A stretch of 64,000 bases of DNA, from contig NZ_WOCD01000003.1 in assembly GCF_009728465.1 (NCBI RefSeq), positions 1,116,001 through 1,180,000 of the forward strand, in the 5' to 3' direction. The stretch comes from Psychrosphaera haliotis (GTDB lineage: Bacteria; Pseudomonadota; Gammaproteobacteria; Enterobacterales; Alteromonadaceae). Position numbers and translations under genes: made by a program. Shown here piece by piece: positions 45,721-56,198 of the stretch; positions within the stretch are counted from its first letter, which is position 1; each line of letters starts with the position of its first letter. The notes under the pieces are model-generated. The model had not been told where the DNA came from, made no database searches, and was given only the letters and a program-made list of their open reading frames with translations.

Positions 45721-47150
45721 AATCCTCAGTATTAATGATAGCCATGGACGAATGGCGATATTGGTTTCGTTCAAAACTAGTCGTTACTATGATGGTGGTT
45801 GCATTGGTTTTAGCCGTTGCATCGGTGATCACTACAGGTTTGTCTTTAAGCCACGAAAGTCATGAGCGCAGCGAATTACAAAACAAAGCAGAACAAGCAT
45901 TTGAATCACAACCTGACCGCCATCCACACAGAATGGTTCACTATGGTCACTACGTATTTAGAACACCGGCGCCGCTAAGTACCATTGATCCTGGTATTGA
46001 TTCTTATACTGGCACCTCGATATTTCTAGAAGGCCACCAGCAAAATACAGCGATGTTTTCTGAACAAGGGAAGTCCAGTGGGTTAACTCGTTTTAGCCAA
46101 CTAACACCAGCCTTTGTAATGCAAATTATTGTACCGCTTTTACTTATACTTATTGGTTACAGCATGGTTTCTCGTGAACGCGAGAACGGCACCCTTACGT
46201 TCATTATTATTCAGGGTGTGTCGTTAAATAAACTTATGTTTGGCAAATTTATCGCATTGTTAATGGCTGGGTTTGTCGCCTTATTGCCGTTGATTATTGG
46301 TAGCGCCGTAGCGGTCACTCAAGGCGAAGCGTTGTCGGTTGTATTGTCGTTCATCCTTGCTCATGGCCTTTATGTTGTGATTTGGTGTGCCTTGGTGGTG
46401 TTTGTTTCCACTTTAAACACTAAGAACAGCAGCAGCTTTTCTATTCTCGTTACTCTTTGGATTGTCTTGTGCATTGTTGCTCCTCGCATTGCAGCATCAA
46501 CGGCTTCTTCAATGGTCGCTTCGCCAAGTAAGTTAGAAGCCGACTTTGAAGTTATACGTGAAGCACAAGCATTAGGTGGTGGTCACAATGTGTCTAGTGC
46601 TGACCTTAGCAAACTCAAAGCAAATCTAATGGCACAATATGATGTCGATGATGAGGGTGATCTGCCCGTCAATATCAGAGGCATTGTCGCGAGTAAATCA
46701 GAAGCGGACTTAACAAAAGTGCTCAACCGGTTTGCTGAAAAGCGCATGTCTGAAGAATTATCTCAAGCTCAAATAGCCCGCCAGTTTGGTTGGCTTACGC
46801 CTGTCTTGTCACTACGTACTGCGTCTATGATGTTAGCTGGTACCAACTTGGAAACTCATCATCGATTTCTTCGCGAAGCCGAAATACTGCGTTATGACTT
46901 TGTTCAAAGCCTAAATAAAGTGCATGCCGAAAAGCTGAGCTATAACGATGACGTTAATCGTTACAAAAATTCCGACGCTAACAATAAGGCAAAAGTAACC
47001 TCAAAAAACTGGGAAGTACTAGAGTCTTTTTCGTTCACGCCCGATACCGCTACTGCGCGTTTAATGAAAAGTATTGAGCCGCTCATGCAGCTTTTTGCAT
47101 GGATTTTGGTGTTACTCATTTTGGCTTATAAAACAAGGAAGGTGATGTAA
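45717..47150 (+). CDS. ABC-2 permease, DUF3526 type (first)
   Basis: 477 residues, with GTG start at 45717 inside GTGA (TAGGAG before it). Hydrophobic segments near residue 24-44, and five more from about 150 to 270, then a last near 455. A large periplasmic part with His-rich HESHER and DRHPHRMVHYGHYV precedes them. SRERENGTLTFIIIQG is the conserved ABC-2 loop. Matches DUF3526 permeases. Confidence 0.8.
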   Translation: MKSSVLMIAMDEWRYWFRSKLVVTMMVVALVLAVASVITTGLSLSHESHERSELQNKAEQAFESQPDRHPHRMVHYGHYVFRTPAPLSTIDPGIDSYTGTSIFLEGHQQNTAMFSEQGKSSGLTRFSQLTPAFVMQIIVPLLLILIGYSMVSRERENGTLTFIIIQGVSLNKLMFGKFIALLMAGFVALLPLIIGSAVAVTQGEALSVVLSFILAHGLYVVIWCALVVFVSTLNTKNSSSFSILVTLWIVLCIVAPRIAASTASSMVASPSKLEADFEVIREAQALGGGHNVSSADLSKLKANLMAQYDVDDEGDLPVNIRGIVASKSEADLTKVLNRFAEKRMSEELSQAQIARQFGWLTPVLSLRTASMMLAGTNLETHHRFLREAEILRYDFVQSLNKVHAEKLSYNDDVNRYKNSDANNKAKVTSKNWEVLESFSFTPDTATARLMKSIEPLMQLFAWILVLLILAYKTRKVM

Positions 47151-48433
47151 TGACTCATTTTCTTCAAGAACTAAAACGAGAGCTGTTGTTCTCACTACGT
47201 CAAAAGAACGTAAAAATACTATTAGTGTTTGGTTTTCTTATCTCTGTATTTTCAGTGGTTACTGGCCTTATGGAGATCAATAAACAACAAGCGACCATCG
47301 AGCGTTTAGTTGAATATGATCAAGCAGATAGAGAGCATGTATTAAAAAAATACGACGAGTATGGCAACCTAGCTTATTACACACGTCACCTTACCTATTC
47401 ACCACCTTCTGAACTGGCTTTTTCAGCCATTGGCCAACGTGATGTTCTTCCCTGGAAACACCGTGTGCGCATGTTAGCGCTCGAAGGCCAAATATATGAA
47501 ACCGACTCCGACAACCCAGAGTTAGCCTATGTAGGTCGAATAGACTTTGCTTTTTTGATCAGTATTTTAGCGCCACTTTTTGTCATTTTGCTATTGCACG
47601 ATGTTAGAGCGTCTGAACGTGCTGGCGGCCGTTATGACTTATTACTGACCACCAGCAAACACCCTGAGCGCCTTTGGTTAACTCGAATATTAGTGGGTGT
47701 ACTTAGCTTATCAGTGGCGTTATTAACGCCTTTTATTATTGGCTCAATCATCTCGGGCGCAAATGGATTGGATGTTTTATTGGTCTTAGCCATTAGTGTT
47801 GCTCAACTTATATTTTGGGCTGCCATTTGTTATTGGGTTGGAAAAATTGATGCAAGTGCTCCACAACTGGCTTCAATGCTTCTGGGTTTATGGTTAGCAA
47901 CTACGATTGTTGTGCCCGTTATTGGTGCTAAAGCAATTGAAGCGAGCATCCACAGTCCAAGCGGAGGTGATATCGTCATGACACAACGAGAAGCGGTAAA
48001 TGGAGCTTGGGATAAGCCGTTTGAAGATACGTTTACGCCATTTTTAGAAACACACCCTGAGTGGCGTGATTACACAAAAATGAACGCCTCGTTTGAGTGG
48101 AAGTGGTATTACGCTTTCCAGCAAGTAGGCGACCTAACTGCACAGCCTTTGTCAGAAGAGTATCGACACGCACGCTTACTACAAAACGAGCGAGCTAGTC
48201 TTATTGCTTGGTTGTCTCCAGCTATGTTGGTGCAACGTTCAATGACACAAATCGCCCAAACCGACACACTTAGCATGATGGCTTATGAGCAATCAATTCG
48301 TGATTTCCACGCTCGTTTGCGCCATTTCTATTATCCATTTTTATTCAAAGCAAGTGCGTTTGATAAAAAACAAATTGAACAGCGCCCTAGCTATTCCCCA
48401 GATAAAATTAAAAACTCTAAGGAAACATTATGA
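47150..48433 (+). CDS. ABC-2 permease, DUF3526 type (second)
   Basis: 427 residues. N-terminal membrane helix (about 23-42), a soluble segment, then a bundle at about 130-270, with VRASERAGGRYDLLLTTSKHPER as the conserved loop. Paralogue of the first permease; both are needed for a heterodimer. One base overlaps its neighbour and the last four bases overlap the receptor. Confidence 0.8.
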   Translation: MTHFLQELKRELLFSLRQKNVKILLVFGFLISVFSVVTGLMEINKQQATIERLVEYDQADREHVLKKYDEYGNLAYYTRHLTYSPPSELAFSAIGQRDVLPWKHRVRMLALEGQIYETDSDNPELAYVGRIDFAFLISILAPLFVILLLHDVRASERAGGRYDLLLTTSKHPERLWLTRILVGVLSLSVALLTPFIIGSIISGANGLDVLLVLAISVAQLIFWAAICYWVGKIDASAPQLASMLLGLWLATTIVVPVIGAKAIEASIHSPSGGDIVMTQREAVNGAWDKPFEDTFTPFLETHPEWRDYTKMNASFEWKWYYAFQQVGDLTAQPLSEEYRHARLLQNERASLIAWLSPAMLVQRSMTQIAQTDTLSMMAYEQSIRDFHARLRHFYYPFLFKASAFDKKQIEQRPSYSPDKIKNSKETL

Positions 48434-50457
48434 ACGTCCCATTCCGCTCATTGTCATACTTGAGCGTATGTCTATTTGCTGCCTATTCATCGTTAGCAAC
48501 TGCGAACCAAGACTCTGAGACTAAGCAAGACAGTAACAAGAATAACGATATTGAGAACATTGTTGTTATTGGCAAGCACACGGGTGCACCTACCGCTAAT
48601 TTAGCAGGTAGCTACGAAATCATTGGCCGTGACCAAATTGATTACTTAAAAGTAGATGACAACGTTGAACTATTCACAAAAATACCGGGCGTTTCAATAT
48701 CTCGTTACAACCAAGGACCGGTTAATGCCGATATTTCTATCCGTGGTTTTGACGGTGACGGCGTTTCTCCGCACGCAAAGCTACTAATTGATGGTGTACC
48801 TGCAAACCGTCATAACGGTTTTGGTGAGCTAGATCAAATGTTTGCATTAAACATCGACTCAATCCAAGTATTCAAAGGGACCAGTGATGTTCGTTACGGT
48901 TTATTTAACATCGCGGGTAACTATCAAGTTTTCAGTCGAAGTGATGAAGATACCACAGAGTTAGAAATTACCGCTGGCAGCTTTGATACCAAAGAAATAC
49001 AAGGTTTCTCAGGTCACAAAACTGGTAAGTTAAGTCATGCTTATGCTTTTGGTTACCGTGATACCGAAGGTTACCGTGATAATACAGATTTAGAGCGATT
49101 CGCCGTTTCGGGTAAGTGGTTCTATGAGTTGTCCGACGAAACCAGTGTTGGTTATATTCTTCGTTCATCATCATTTGATGCCGATGCTCCAGGTTATCAG
49201 TCACTTGCTGAGTCTAGAGCAAACCCAAGAGCTTCAGGCGAGCACGCAAACCAAGATGGCGGCGAGAAAAACACCTTGCACCACAGCGTCCATTTAACCA
49301 CTGCATTTGATGAACTTTCGGTTAACGCAAGAGCCTATTATCAGACATTTGAAGTTGAGCGTTGGGTTCGTTTTAGTGAAGCGAGTTCCTTGTCTAACCG
49401 CTATGAAGATCAAGAGCAAGTTGGCTTTTTAGTGGATGCGCAATACCCAATTACGAGTGACCTAACGTTAAATACGGGTTTGTCTTATCAGTCTGAAGAC
49501 ATTCTTTCACAACGTTTTGCAGCCATCGGTCAAGCTAGACAACGCGGCGATGTGACTCGTCATCAAGAGAACACGTTAGATACGACTGGTATTTATGCAT
49601 CAATTGAGCACAAATATAATGATCAATTCGAATGGAATCTAGGCTTAAGAGCCGACAAGCTTGAAGGTGATTTCACATCGGTTAGCACAGACGGTACTCG
49701 CACAGGCCGTGACATTTATGATTTTGGTTGGATTGTTCAACCTAAATTAAACTTGTTCTACCAAGCTTCGTCGGATATGCAATTCTTCTTCAACTTTGGT
49801 GAGTCATTTCAGCATCCATTTGGATCTTCGTTGTACACCGCTGGCGACGTGAACGCGAGAGATGTATCACGCAACGTAGGCTGGGAACTTGGTACGGCAT
49901 TGTCTCTTAACAAAGAAACGAACCTTCGCCTGTCTACATGGCGTCAAACTGCAGAAGATGAGTTTGTGGTAATAGACGGTGACGCGCAAAACGTGGGTGA
50001 AACACTAAGAGAAGGCTTTGAAGTAGCCGTTAGCTGGACCCCTATCGACATGATTGACGTGTGGGCAAACTATTCATCTGTTGATACCGAGATTGTTAAC
50101 TCAGGCTCTAGCAACGTTGACATGATTGGCAACGAGTTACGATCTATTCCTTCTTACACTACTTCTGTGGGTATTGATGCCTTTGTAACCGAAGCAATCA
50201 CAGCTCGCCTGCACGTAGACGCACAAGGTGACTACTTTGTTAACGAAGCAAACGTGGGCGGTGAATTTGGTGGTTACACTATTACTAGCCTAAGTGTTGA
50301 TTACAAACTCGATTGGGGGACGTTAAATTTAGGTTTAAACAACCTATTTGATGAATACCACGAGTACGTATACGACCTGACAATGGATGGTTCAGATACA
50401 ATTCACTCTGCTGGTGATGGTCGCAACTACTCAGTGTCGGTACGCTTCGAGCTTTAA
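48430..50457 (+). CDS. TonB-dependent receptor of the zinc-region operon
   Basis: 675 residues. Signal peptide (CLFAAYSSLATA, about 1-25), TonB-box-like NIVVIGK, plug with ISIRGFDGDGVSPHAKLLIDGVPA and VFKGTSDVRYGLFNIAG, and a barrel that ends in SVSVRFEL with terminal Leu. No His-rich loop, unlike the first receptor, so it may carry a chelated metal. It is co-translated with the DUF3526 transporter. Confidence 0.88.
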   Translation: MNVPFRSLSYLSVCLFAAYSSLATANQDSETKQDSNKNNDIENIVVIGKHTGAPTANLAGSYEIIGRDQIDYLKVDDNVELFTKIPGVSISRYNQGPVNADISIRGFDGDGVSPHAKLLIDGVPANRHNGFGELDQMFALNIDSIQVFKGTSDVRYGLFNIAGNYQVFSRSDEDTTELEITAGSFDTKEIQGFSGHKTGKLSHAYAFGYRDTEGYRDNTDLERFAVSGKWFYELSDETSVGYILRSSSFDADAPGYQSLAESRANPRASGEHANQDGGEKNTLHHSVHLTTAFDELSVNARAYYQTFEVERWVRFSEASSLSNRYEDQEQVGFLVDAQYPITSDLTLNTGLSYQSEDILSQRFAAIGQARQRGDVTRHQENTLDTTGIYASIEHKYNDQFEWNLGLRADKLEGDFTSVSTDGTRTGRDIYDFGWIVQPKLNLFYQASSDMQFFFNFGESFQHPFGSSLYTAGDVNARDVSRNVGWELGTALSLNKETNLRLSTWRQTAEDEFVVIDGDAQNVGETLREGFEVAVSWTPIDMIDVWANYSSVDTEIVNSGSSNVDMIGNELRSIPSYTTSVGIDAFVTEAITARLHVDAQGDYFVNEANVGGEFGGYTITSLSVDYKLDWGTLNLGLNNLFDEYHEYVYDLTMDGSDTIHSAGDGRNYSVSVRFEL

Positions 50458-50512
50458 GGCTTTAGGCTTTAGGCTTGCGAAGTGTCAACGTTAGATAAGG
50501 CGGGCACTAAAC

Positions 50513-50549
50513 AAAAAAAGGTGATGTTTATTAAAACATCACCTTTTTT
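50513..50549. terminator. Bidirectional terminator
   Basis: Long stem GGTGATGTTT/AAACATCACC flanked by A7 on the left and T6 on the right, so it can end both the receptor gene and the convergent M16 gene. Confidence 0.9.
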
Positions 50550-50626
50550 ATCAAAACTAACTCTGTATTAAACATAACGCTTAGCGATACTAACACCGCT
50601 AAATCTAGGTAATCGCCGTTCGGGTT

Positions 50627-53527
50627 TTACTTAGACGGATTACCTTCAATATCTAATACAACCGGCTCTCCGTAACCAAACTCTTTCATTCTAGCTAACT
50701 GAGTTTCTGCATCACCAGCAACAACATAAATCATTTGTTGTTCATTAAAGTGCTTGTCTATTACGTTATGAACGGCGTTTAACTCAAGTGATTTAACGTA
50801 ATCTTGCTGTTGCTCAACAAAATTAGCTTCACGGTCAAAACGACTCATTTCAGTTAACATACCTAAAAGCTGATCTAAGGTTTCAAACTTACGTGAGTTA
50901 CCTTTAATGATCATATTTTGAGTAACGGCTAAATCTTCCTCTTTGTAGGTCTCTTTGTAATTACTAATAAGGTCTTTAAAAATTTCTAAAGACTCCAACG
51001 TAACATTGGTACGAACCTGCGAAGATGCAATAAATGGAGATTGATAGCCTGCGCCACGAATATAAGAATACGCGCCGTACGTGTAACCTTTTTGTATACG
51101 AAGCGTTTGTGCCAGTCTTGCACTCATTCCACCGCCTAGGCGGTTGTTCGCTACCTGAATAGGATGGAACTCCGCGCTGTTACCACTTACTACAGGTTTA
51201 CCTGCCATAATAACGGACTGTTTGGCACCCGGTACGTCTATAAAGTACAAGGTTGGCTTCTTACGCTGAGATACCATTGGTTGCTGAGGTAGCTCCACCG
51301 CTTCACCTTGCCACTTGTTTAATCTTGCTAACGCTTTGCTCACTTGTTTTTCAGTTACGTTACCCACCACATTAAACGTCGCCATTTTTGGCGTAATGTT
51401 TTGTTGGTAATACTGTTTAACATCTTCTAATGAAATATTACTGACAGTTTTTTCAGTGCCGCCAACTGGACTGCCCGCAACATGAGATTCTGTATAAAGC
51501 TTTTTATAAAATGCGTTTCTAGCGATGGTGCTTGCATCGCCCTTACCTTGGTTTATGCGAGTTAAGCGTGTTGATTTTAAACGGTCAAACTCACTTTCTT
51601 GCCAACGTGGCGACATTAACATTTCAGATAACAACGCAATGGTCGCATCAAAGTTTTTCGCCAATGAACTGCCAGATATCGTCACAGTTTCTAGGTTGCT
51701 TGAAACTCTTAAGCTCGCGCCTAACAGACCAATGGCTTCTTCCAGTTCCTGCGGAGTTTTGTTTTGCGTGCCTTCATTCATTAGCTGGGCCATGAGTGAT
51801 GCTGTGCCAAGTTTATTGCCTAAGTCTAGTTGCTGACCACCTTCAATAACTAAGTTAAAATTTACAATTGGCAGCTCGTTTTGCTCTATACCATAAACCG
51901 TTAAGCCATTGCTTTGAGTTGTCTGCCACACGTCTGGCGTCGTTAAGGTAGGGAGGTCAGTAAGTGCTGGTTCGCTACGATCAAATTTTGTTGGCGTTTT
52001 CTCAAACTTAATGGCGTCATTCTCAACAAACTGTTGCTCTTTGCCTTGTTTAATCACTTCTTCAACAACGTTGGCTTTTACTGAACCAGAGACAACCAGC
52101 TCTTTTTGATCTTTTGGAACGAAGCTCGTAATGATGCTTGGTTTGTTTTTAATGTATTTTTTGAATACACGTTTCACATCGTCAACGGTAACTGACGTTA
52201 TGTTTTTGATGTCTTGTTTAATAAATTCAGGCGAACCTGCAAATTCATTATACTGACCAAGCTTTTGTGCTTTATCCAAAACACTCTCAATTTCATAGAA
52301 AAACGACGTTTCTTGCTCCGCTTTTATCTTTGTTAACTGTGCTTCGCTAAAGCCATTTTTCTCAAAGTTATCTAGTGCTTCTTCAATCGCTTGATAAATC
52401 GTATCTAGCTTTGTGCCTGCATTACCGCGAACCAACAAAGTAAATGTGCCGGCAATTTCTTCCGAGCTGTTCCACGCATAAACACCTGGCGCTAACTTTT
52501 TCTCTTCAACAATGGTTTTATATAACGGCGCTTGTTTGCCTGATGATAAAATTTCGCCCAAAGCATCAAGTGCGTAAGCGTCTTTGTGGTAGCTCTCTAC
52601 CGTAGGGAAGGTTAAGCGAATTTCTGGGATTTTCGCAAAGTTATCTAAATGATAGAGCTTCTTAGTTTCCGTTAAGCTAACAGGTTCCGGCGTCATTTTA
52701 CCAACTGGCTTACCTGCTTTTATTTCACCAAACCATTGCTTTACTTTTGCTTTAGTTTCTTCAATTTCAATGTCACCTGCAATCACCATAGTGGCATTCG
52801 ATGGAACATAAAATTGGTCATAAAATTCGCGTACATCCGCTAGGGTTGCAGCTTGTAAGTCTTCTAAGTCACCAATTACCGTCCAGTTGTATGGATGATC
52901 TTTTGGATAAAGTGCTTTTTTAACAACATGACCAACATGGCCATAAGGACGATTATCTACACGCTGGCGTTTTTCGTTTTTAACAACCTGCTTTTCACGC
53001 TCTAATGTGCCTTTATCAACGGTGTTAATCATATAACCAAGGCGATCTGAATCTATCCAAAGCAACTTATCAAAAGCATCTTTTGGTACAACTTCGTAAT
53101 AGATAGTGCCGTCGCTCCAAGTACCGCCATTTCGAGAGCCACCTAGTTCTGGGATCATTTTACGGTTGGCACCTTTTGGCACATTCTCAGAGTCATTAAA
53201 TGACATATGTTCAAAAAAGTGAGCAAAACCGGTTCGCCCAGGCTTTTCACGACTAGAACCAACATGAACTATGGTAGAAATGGCAACGATAGGATCTGAC
53301 TTGTCTTGATGCAGGATGACTTTTAACCCGTTGTCTAAAGTAAACGACTCATAAGGCAGCTCAAAACTGTTTGGCGCTTCAACTTGGTTAATCTCTTGTT
53401 GTGCGTCCTGTTTCATCTGTTTAACAACGGCATCGGCATTTTTACTGTCCGTTACGGCAAAGTCTACTTTTCCGCAAGCGACTAAAACCATTGCAGAGGC
53501 TAAGGTAAGTGCTAGTTTAGTTTTCAT
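50627..53527 (-). CDS. M16 family zinc metallopeptidase lipoprotein
   Basis: 966 residues. Lipobox LVAC (Cys18) predicts a periplasm-facing lipoprotein. The active site HFFEH (His-x-x-Glu-His) is in GFAHFFEHMSF near residue 105, with a downstream Glu in RVDNRPYGHVGH-proximal text. The C-terminal half is the inactive M16 repeat (LNRWQ...GGTEKTVSNISLEDVKQYY). Likely degrades peptides or signal peptides in the envelope. It follows the regulator gene by 21 bases, on the same strand. Confidence 0.92.
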   Translation of the reverse strand: MKTKLALTLASAMVLVACGKVDFAVTDSKNADAVVKQMKQDAQQEINQVEAPNSFELPYESFTLDNGLKVILHQDKSDPIVAISTIVHVGSSREKPGRTGFAHFFEHMSFNDSENVPKGANRKMIPELGGSRNGGTWSDGTIYYEVVPKDAFDKLLWIDSDRLGYMINTVDKGTLEREKQVVKNEKRQRVDNRPYGHVGHVVKKALYPKDHPYNWTVIGDLEDLQAATLADVREFYDQFYVPSNATMVIAGDIEIEETKAKVKQWFGEIKAGKPVGKMTPEPVSLTETKKLYHLDNFAKIPEIRLTFPTVESYHKDAYALDALGEILSSGKQAPLYKTIVEEKKLAPGVYAWNSSEEIAGTFTLLVRGNAGTKLDTIYQAIEEALDNFEKNGFSEAQLTKIKAEQETSFFYEIESVLDKAQKLGQYNEFAGSPEFIKQDIKNITSVTVDDVKRVFKKYIKNKPSIITSFVPKDQKELVVSGSVKANVVEEVIKQGKEQQFVENDAIKFEKTPTKFDRSEPALTDLPTLTTPDVWQTTQSNGLTVYGIEQNELPIVNFNLVIEGGQQLDLGNKLGTASLMAQLMNEGTQNKTPQELEEAIGLLGASLRVSSNLETVTISGSSLAKNFDATIALLSEMLMSPRWQESEFDRLKSTRLTRINQGKGDASTIARNAFYKKLYTESHVAGSPVGGTEKTVSNISLEDVKQYYQQNITPKMATFNVVGNVTEKQVSKALARLNKWQGEAVELPQQPMVSQRKKPTLYFIDVPGAKQSVIMAGKPVVSGNSAEFHPIQVANNRLGGGMSARLAQTLRIQKGYTYGAYSYIRGAGYQSPFIASSQVRTNVTLESLEIFKDLISNYKETYKEEDLAVTQNMIIKGNSRKFETLDQLLGMLTEMSRFDREANFVEQQQDYVKSLELNAVHNVIDKHFNEQQMIYVVAGDAETQLARMKEFGYGEPVVLDIEGNPSK

Positions 53528-53548
53528 AATCTATCCATTTGGTTTTTG

Positions 53549-55846
53549 TTATTTCCAGCTTGTTCGGTTAATTTGTGTATCGGTTTGCGTCGCTGTTGTT
53601 ATTGCTATCTGTGTATCGTCTTTATTTACGGCAAAACCTACAATTTTTTGCGGCATGTCTATGTACGACGTTTCACCTGTTATTAATTCGGTTCGCACCA
53701 ACTGAGCGTTTTTTCTATCGTAAACATAGAAGTAGCGATTACTTAAGCTCATTAGGGAGTGATAAATATTAATGTCTGCTTCTATTTCTAAGTCTACCGA
53801 AGTATTCAACCCAACAAGTCTGGTCCCAGTTGTGTAATAAACGTTACCACTAGGATCGTTTAGCATATGAATTGCATTTGCAGGTATGAGCATCTTGATA
53901 TTATTTGAGATTAAATCGTATTCCCATACCTGGGTTTTTTCATTAACTGAAATTACCGTGTAGATTTTCCTTTTATCAGGGCCAATAGCTGAGCTATTTA
54001 TGAAATGTTCATCTTTATATTCAATTTTTCTTTTTACGCCCGTGTCTGCCTCAACAAGGTAAAGTTCATACTCTGCTTGTAGTAAGTAAAAACTTCCGTC
54101 ATTAGCTATTCGAGGAGGATAAATGATCCTGCTATATTCTTTATCATATGTGGTTATTTGCGATAGCTCTTCACCCGCCAGCCAATACTGATAGGCTCCA
54201 CTTCGATTAGAGACAAACATAAGCTGATCATTAAAAAAGCGTGGGAAAAAGCTTTGTCCATCTGCTTGAAACTTCCTGTCTTCAATAAGGTTAAGCGCCA
54301 TATCATAAATAGAAATACTACTTTTTGATTCGGCCCTGCTAACGGTAAGGGCTTGTGTTTTATTAATGGGCGATAAATTATTAATTGGCTCGCCGTTAGT
54401 GATGTTTAAGTGTGTTGTTAATCCGGTATCTAAATCCAACGTTGTTAAACCTGAATCCGAAGGCCAGATTAAAGAGTTGCTGTCGGTATACCAGTTTACG
54501 TTTTTGAGTATTGTAAATTTTGGAAACTCAAAGACTTTTTTGCTTTCTTTTGACTGAAAGTCATAGATATAAACATTAGTTGGTTTTGTGTGCTCTTCTT
54601 TAAGGTAAAACATCTTTTGGCCATCTGGCGATATTCCAAATTGGCGAATACCTTTGTACAAATCGTTTGACGATAAAAACATGCGAGATTGTTGGGCTTC
54701 TATGTCCCACAGTAATAGGTCAGTGGCATTATCGCCTTTACGAGAATAATATAAATTCTGCCCTTGTTTATCTAACTCCATTTTATAAAAAGGACTTAAA
54801 GGACAAGGCATTAAATTTTTTACAAAATCGACTACAGGAAAAGCACTAGCATCAAAAAGCCCAATGTGGCAGGTGGATGCTTTGCTATCACGTACGTATG
54901 CGATTAAATTAGACGACTCTACTTGCCAGGAAATAACATATATATCGAAATTTTTATATTCTAACTGCGTATTCGTGTTACCCACTAAACTACCAACAAA
55001 ACTCTTTGTACCCTCGTCTGACTTGTTTAAATAGGAAAACATTGAGCCATCAGGGGAAACAATTGGTCTGGATTCCGCGCCAATCAGCCAACTTGCGGGC
55101 AGTGAATTGATCTCTATATCTCTTTCTATGCTGTTATCTTGATGGACATCATAATTGCCTGCAGCTTGACTACTTGCAACATCGTCGGCGGAGTTCGACG
55201 ATGAATAAAACGCATAAACAAAATAGAAGACAACGAGCAATAAAATGGCCACTGCAATCGCTTTTATATTTAGTTTTGCCGTATTTGTCTTTTCACTTCC
55301 GGGTTTGCTCTGAGCGTCTTGGTCTTGGTCTTGGTCTTGGTCTTTAGAGTATTGAGTGTCTTGAAATAAACTGTCCTTTGATGCAGTTACTTCATCAATG
55401 CTGTTGGTTGTGTTGTTGTTAGAGGCACTGTGGTTGGTATTGTCGTTCGTAGCATGATCATTACTAACATTGTCGCTTGTGGCACTCGTGCTATTAGTTT
55501 TTATGTTATTAGTTTGATTAGTACTGGTACTAGCCTGAACTTGAACAGGAACATACGTCAGACTATAGCCTTTTCGATAATGTGTTTTTATATATATGTG
55601 ATTAGAATCGGGAAGCTTTAGTTGCTTTCTAAGCTCTGAAATAGCTCGATTGATTGAGTTGTCATCAACATAGGCATGCTGCCAAACATGGTCAATTAGC
55701 TCTTGGCGAGAAATGATTTTATTACTATTCGAGATGAAGTAGTTTAATAGTTTTTCAATAAGTGGCTCTAATTCCCTAACGATGCCCTCACACTGAATTT
55801 CACTTTTTTCAGCATTATATCGCCACGCACCAAATTCAAACACCAT
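53549..55846 (-). CDS. CadC-like regulator with C-terminal beta-propeller
   Basis: 765 residues. N-terminal winged-helix (Trans_reg_C) domain: RELEPLIEKLLNYFISNSNK and RQELIDHVWQHAYVDDNSIN at about 20-62. A long Asn/Ser/Thr linker with a run of Asp-Gln (about 166-174) precedes one membrane segment (about 198-214). The remainder is a periplasmic WD40/TolB-like propeller (SPDGSMFSYL, SPDGQKMFYL). It should sense an envelope signal directly. It probably controls the M16 peptidase that shares its transcript (inference). Confidence 0.88.
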   Translation of the reverse strand: MVFEFGAWRYNAEKSEIQCEGIVRELEPLIEKLLNYFISNSNKIISRQELIDHVWQHAYVDDNSINRAISELRKQLKLPDSNHIYIKTHYRKGYSLTYVPVQVQASTSTNQTNNIKTNSTSATSDNVSNDHATNDNTNHSASNNNTTNSIDEVTASKDSLFQDTQYSKDQDQDQDQDAQSKPGSEKTNTAKLNIKAIAVAILLLVVFYFVYAFYSSSNSADDVASSQAAGNYDVHQDNSIERDIEINSLPASWLIGAESRPIVSPDGSMFSYLNKSDEGTKSFVGSLVGNTNTQLEYKNFDIYVISWQVESSNLIAYVRDSKASTCHIGLFDASAFPVVDFVKNLMPCPLSPFYKMELDKQGQNLYYSRKGDNATDLLLWDIEAQQSRMFLSSNDLYKGIRQFGISPDGQKMFYLKEEHTKPTNVYIYDFQSKESKKVFEFPKFTILKNVNWYTDSNSLIWPSDSGLTTLDLDTGLTTHLNITNGEPINNLSPINKTQALTVSRAESKSSISIYDMALNLIEDRKFQADGQSFFPRFFNDQLMFVSNRSGAYQYWLAGEELSQITTYDKEYSRIIYPPRIANDGSFYLLQAEYELYLVEADTGVKRKIEYKDEHFINSSAIGPDKRKIYTVISVNEKTQVWEYDLISNNIKMLIPANAIHMLNDPSGNVYYTTGTRLVGLNTSVDLEIEADINIYHSLMSLSNRYFYVYDRKNAQLVRTELITGETSYIDMPQKIVGFAVNKDDTQIAITTATQTDTQINRTSWK

Positions 55847-56198
55847 TACTAACTTCCATTTTTTATTATTTTTACACCGACAGGTTACAAATTCATAAAC
55901 TAGATAGCAAGAACATTATTTGCACAACAACGTTCAATCTTGAAACCTTATGAAAACCTAATACCAACAATAACATTTAATCACTATATTTCTATTTTTC
56001 AATAACATAACAAAATTACAAAACATAAATCCTTATGAATTTATTGTTAAGAGTTCCATAAGCGACATATTCACTTTTCATCTCTAATCTTGTCCCCACT
56101 GCAAACGAACACTCATCTCAGTTGATTCGAAATGCAGATATTTTTTAGCTGTATTTTAATTAACAAAATAGATTGGTTTAGCCAATAAGGATTTAAAA
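55847..56198. other. Intergenic region, no clear feature
   Basis: 350 AT-rich bases between the divergent regulator and the small exported protein. I see no gene. Promoters for both must be here but none stands out. Confidence 0.5.

Noticed and set aside
45575..45865. 96-residue frame overlapping the ABC genes
   Set aside because: It lies across the 3' end of the ATPase and the 5' end of the permease in another frame.
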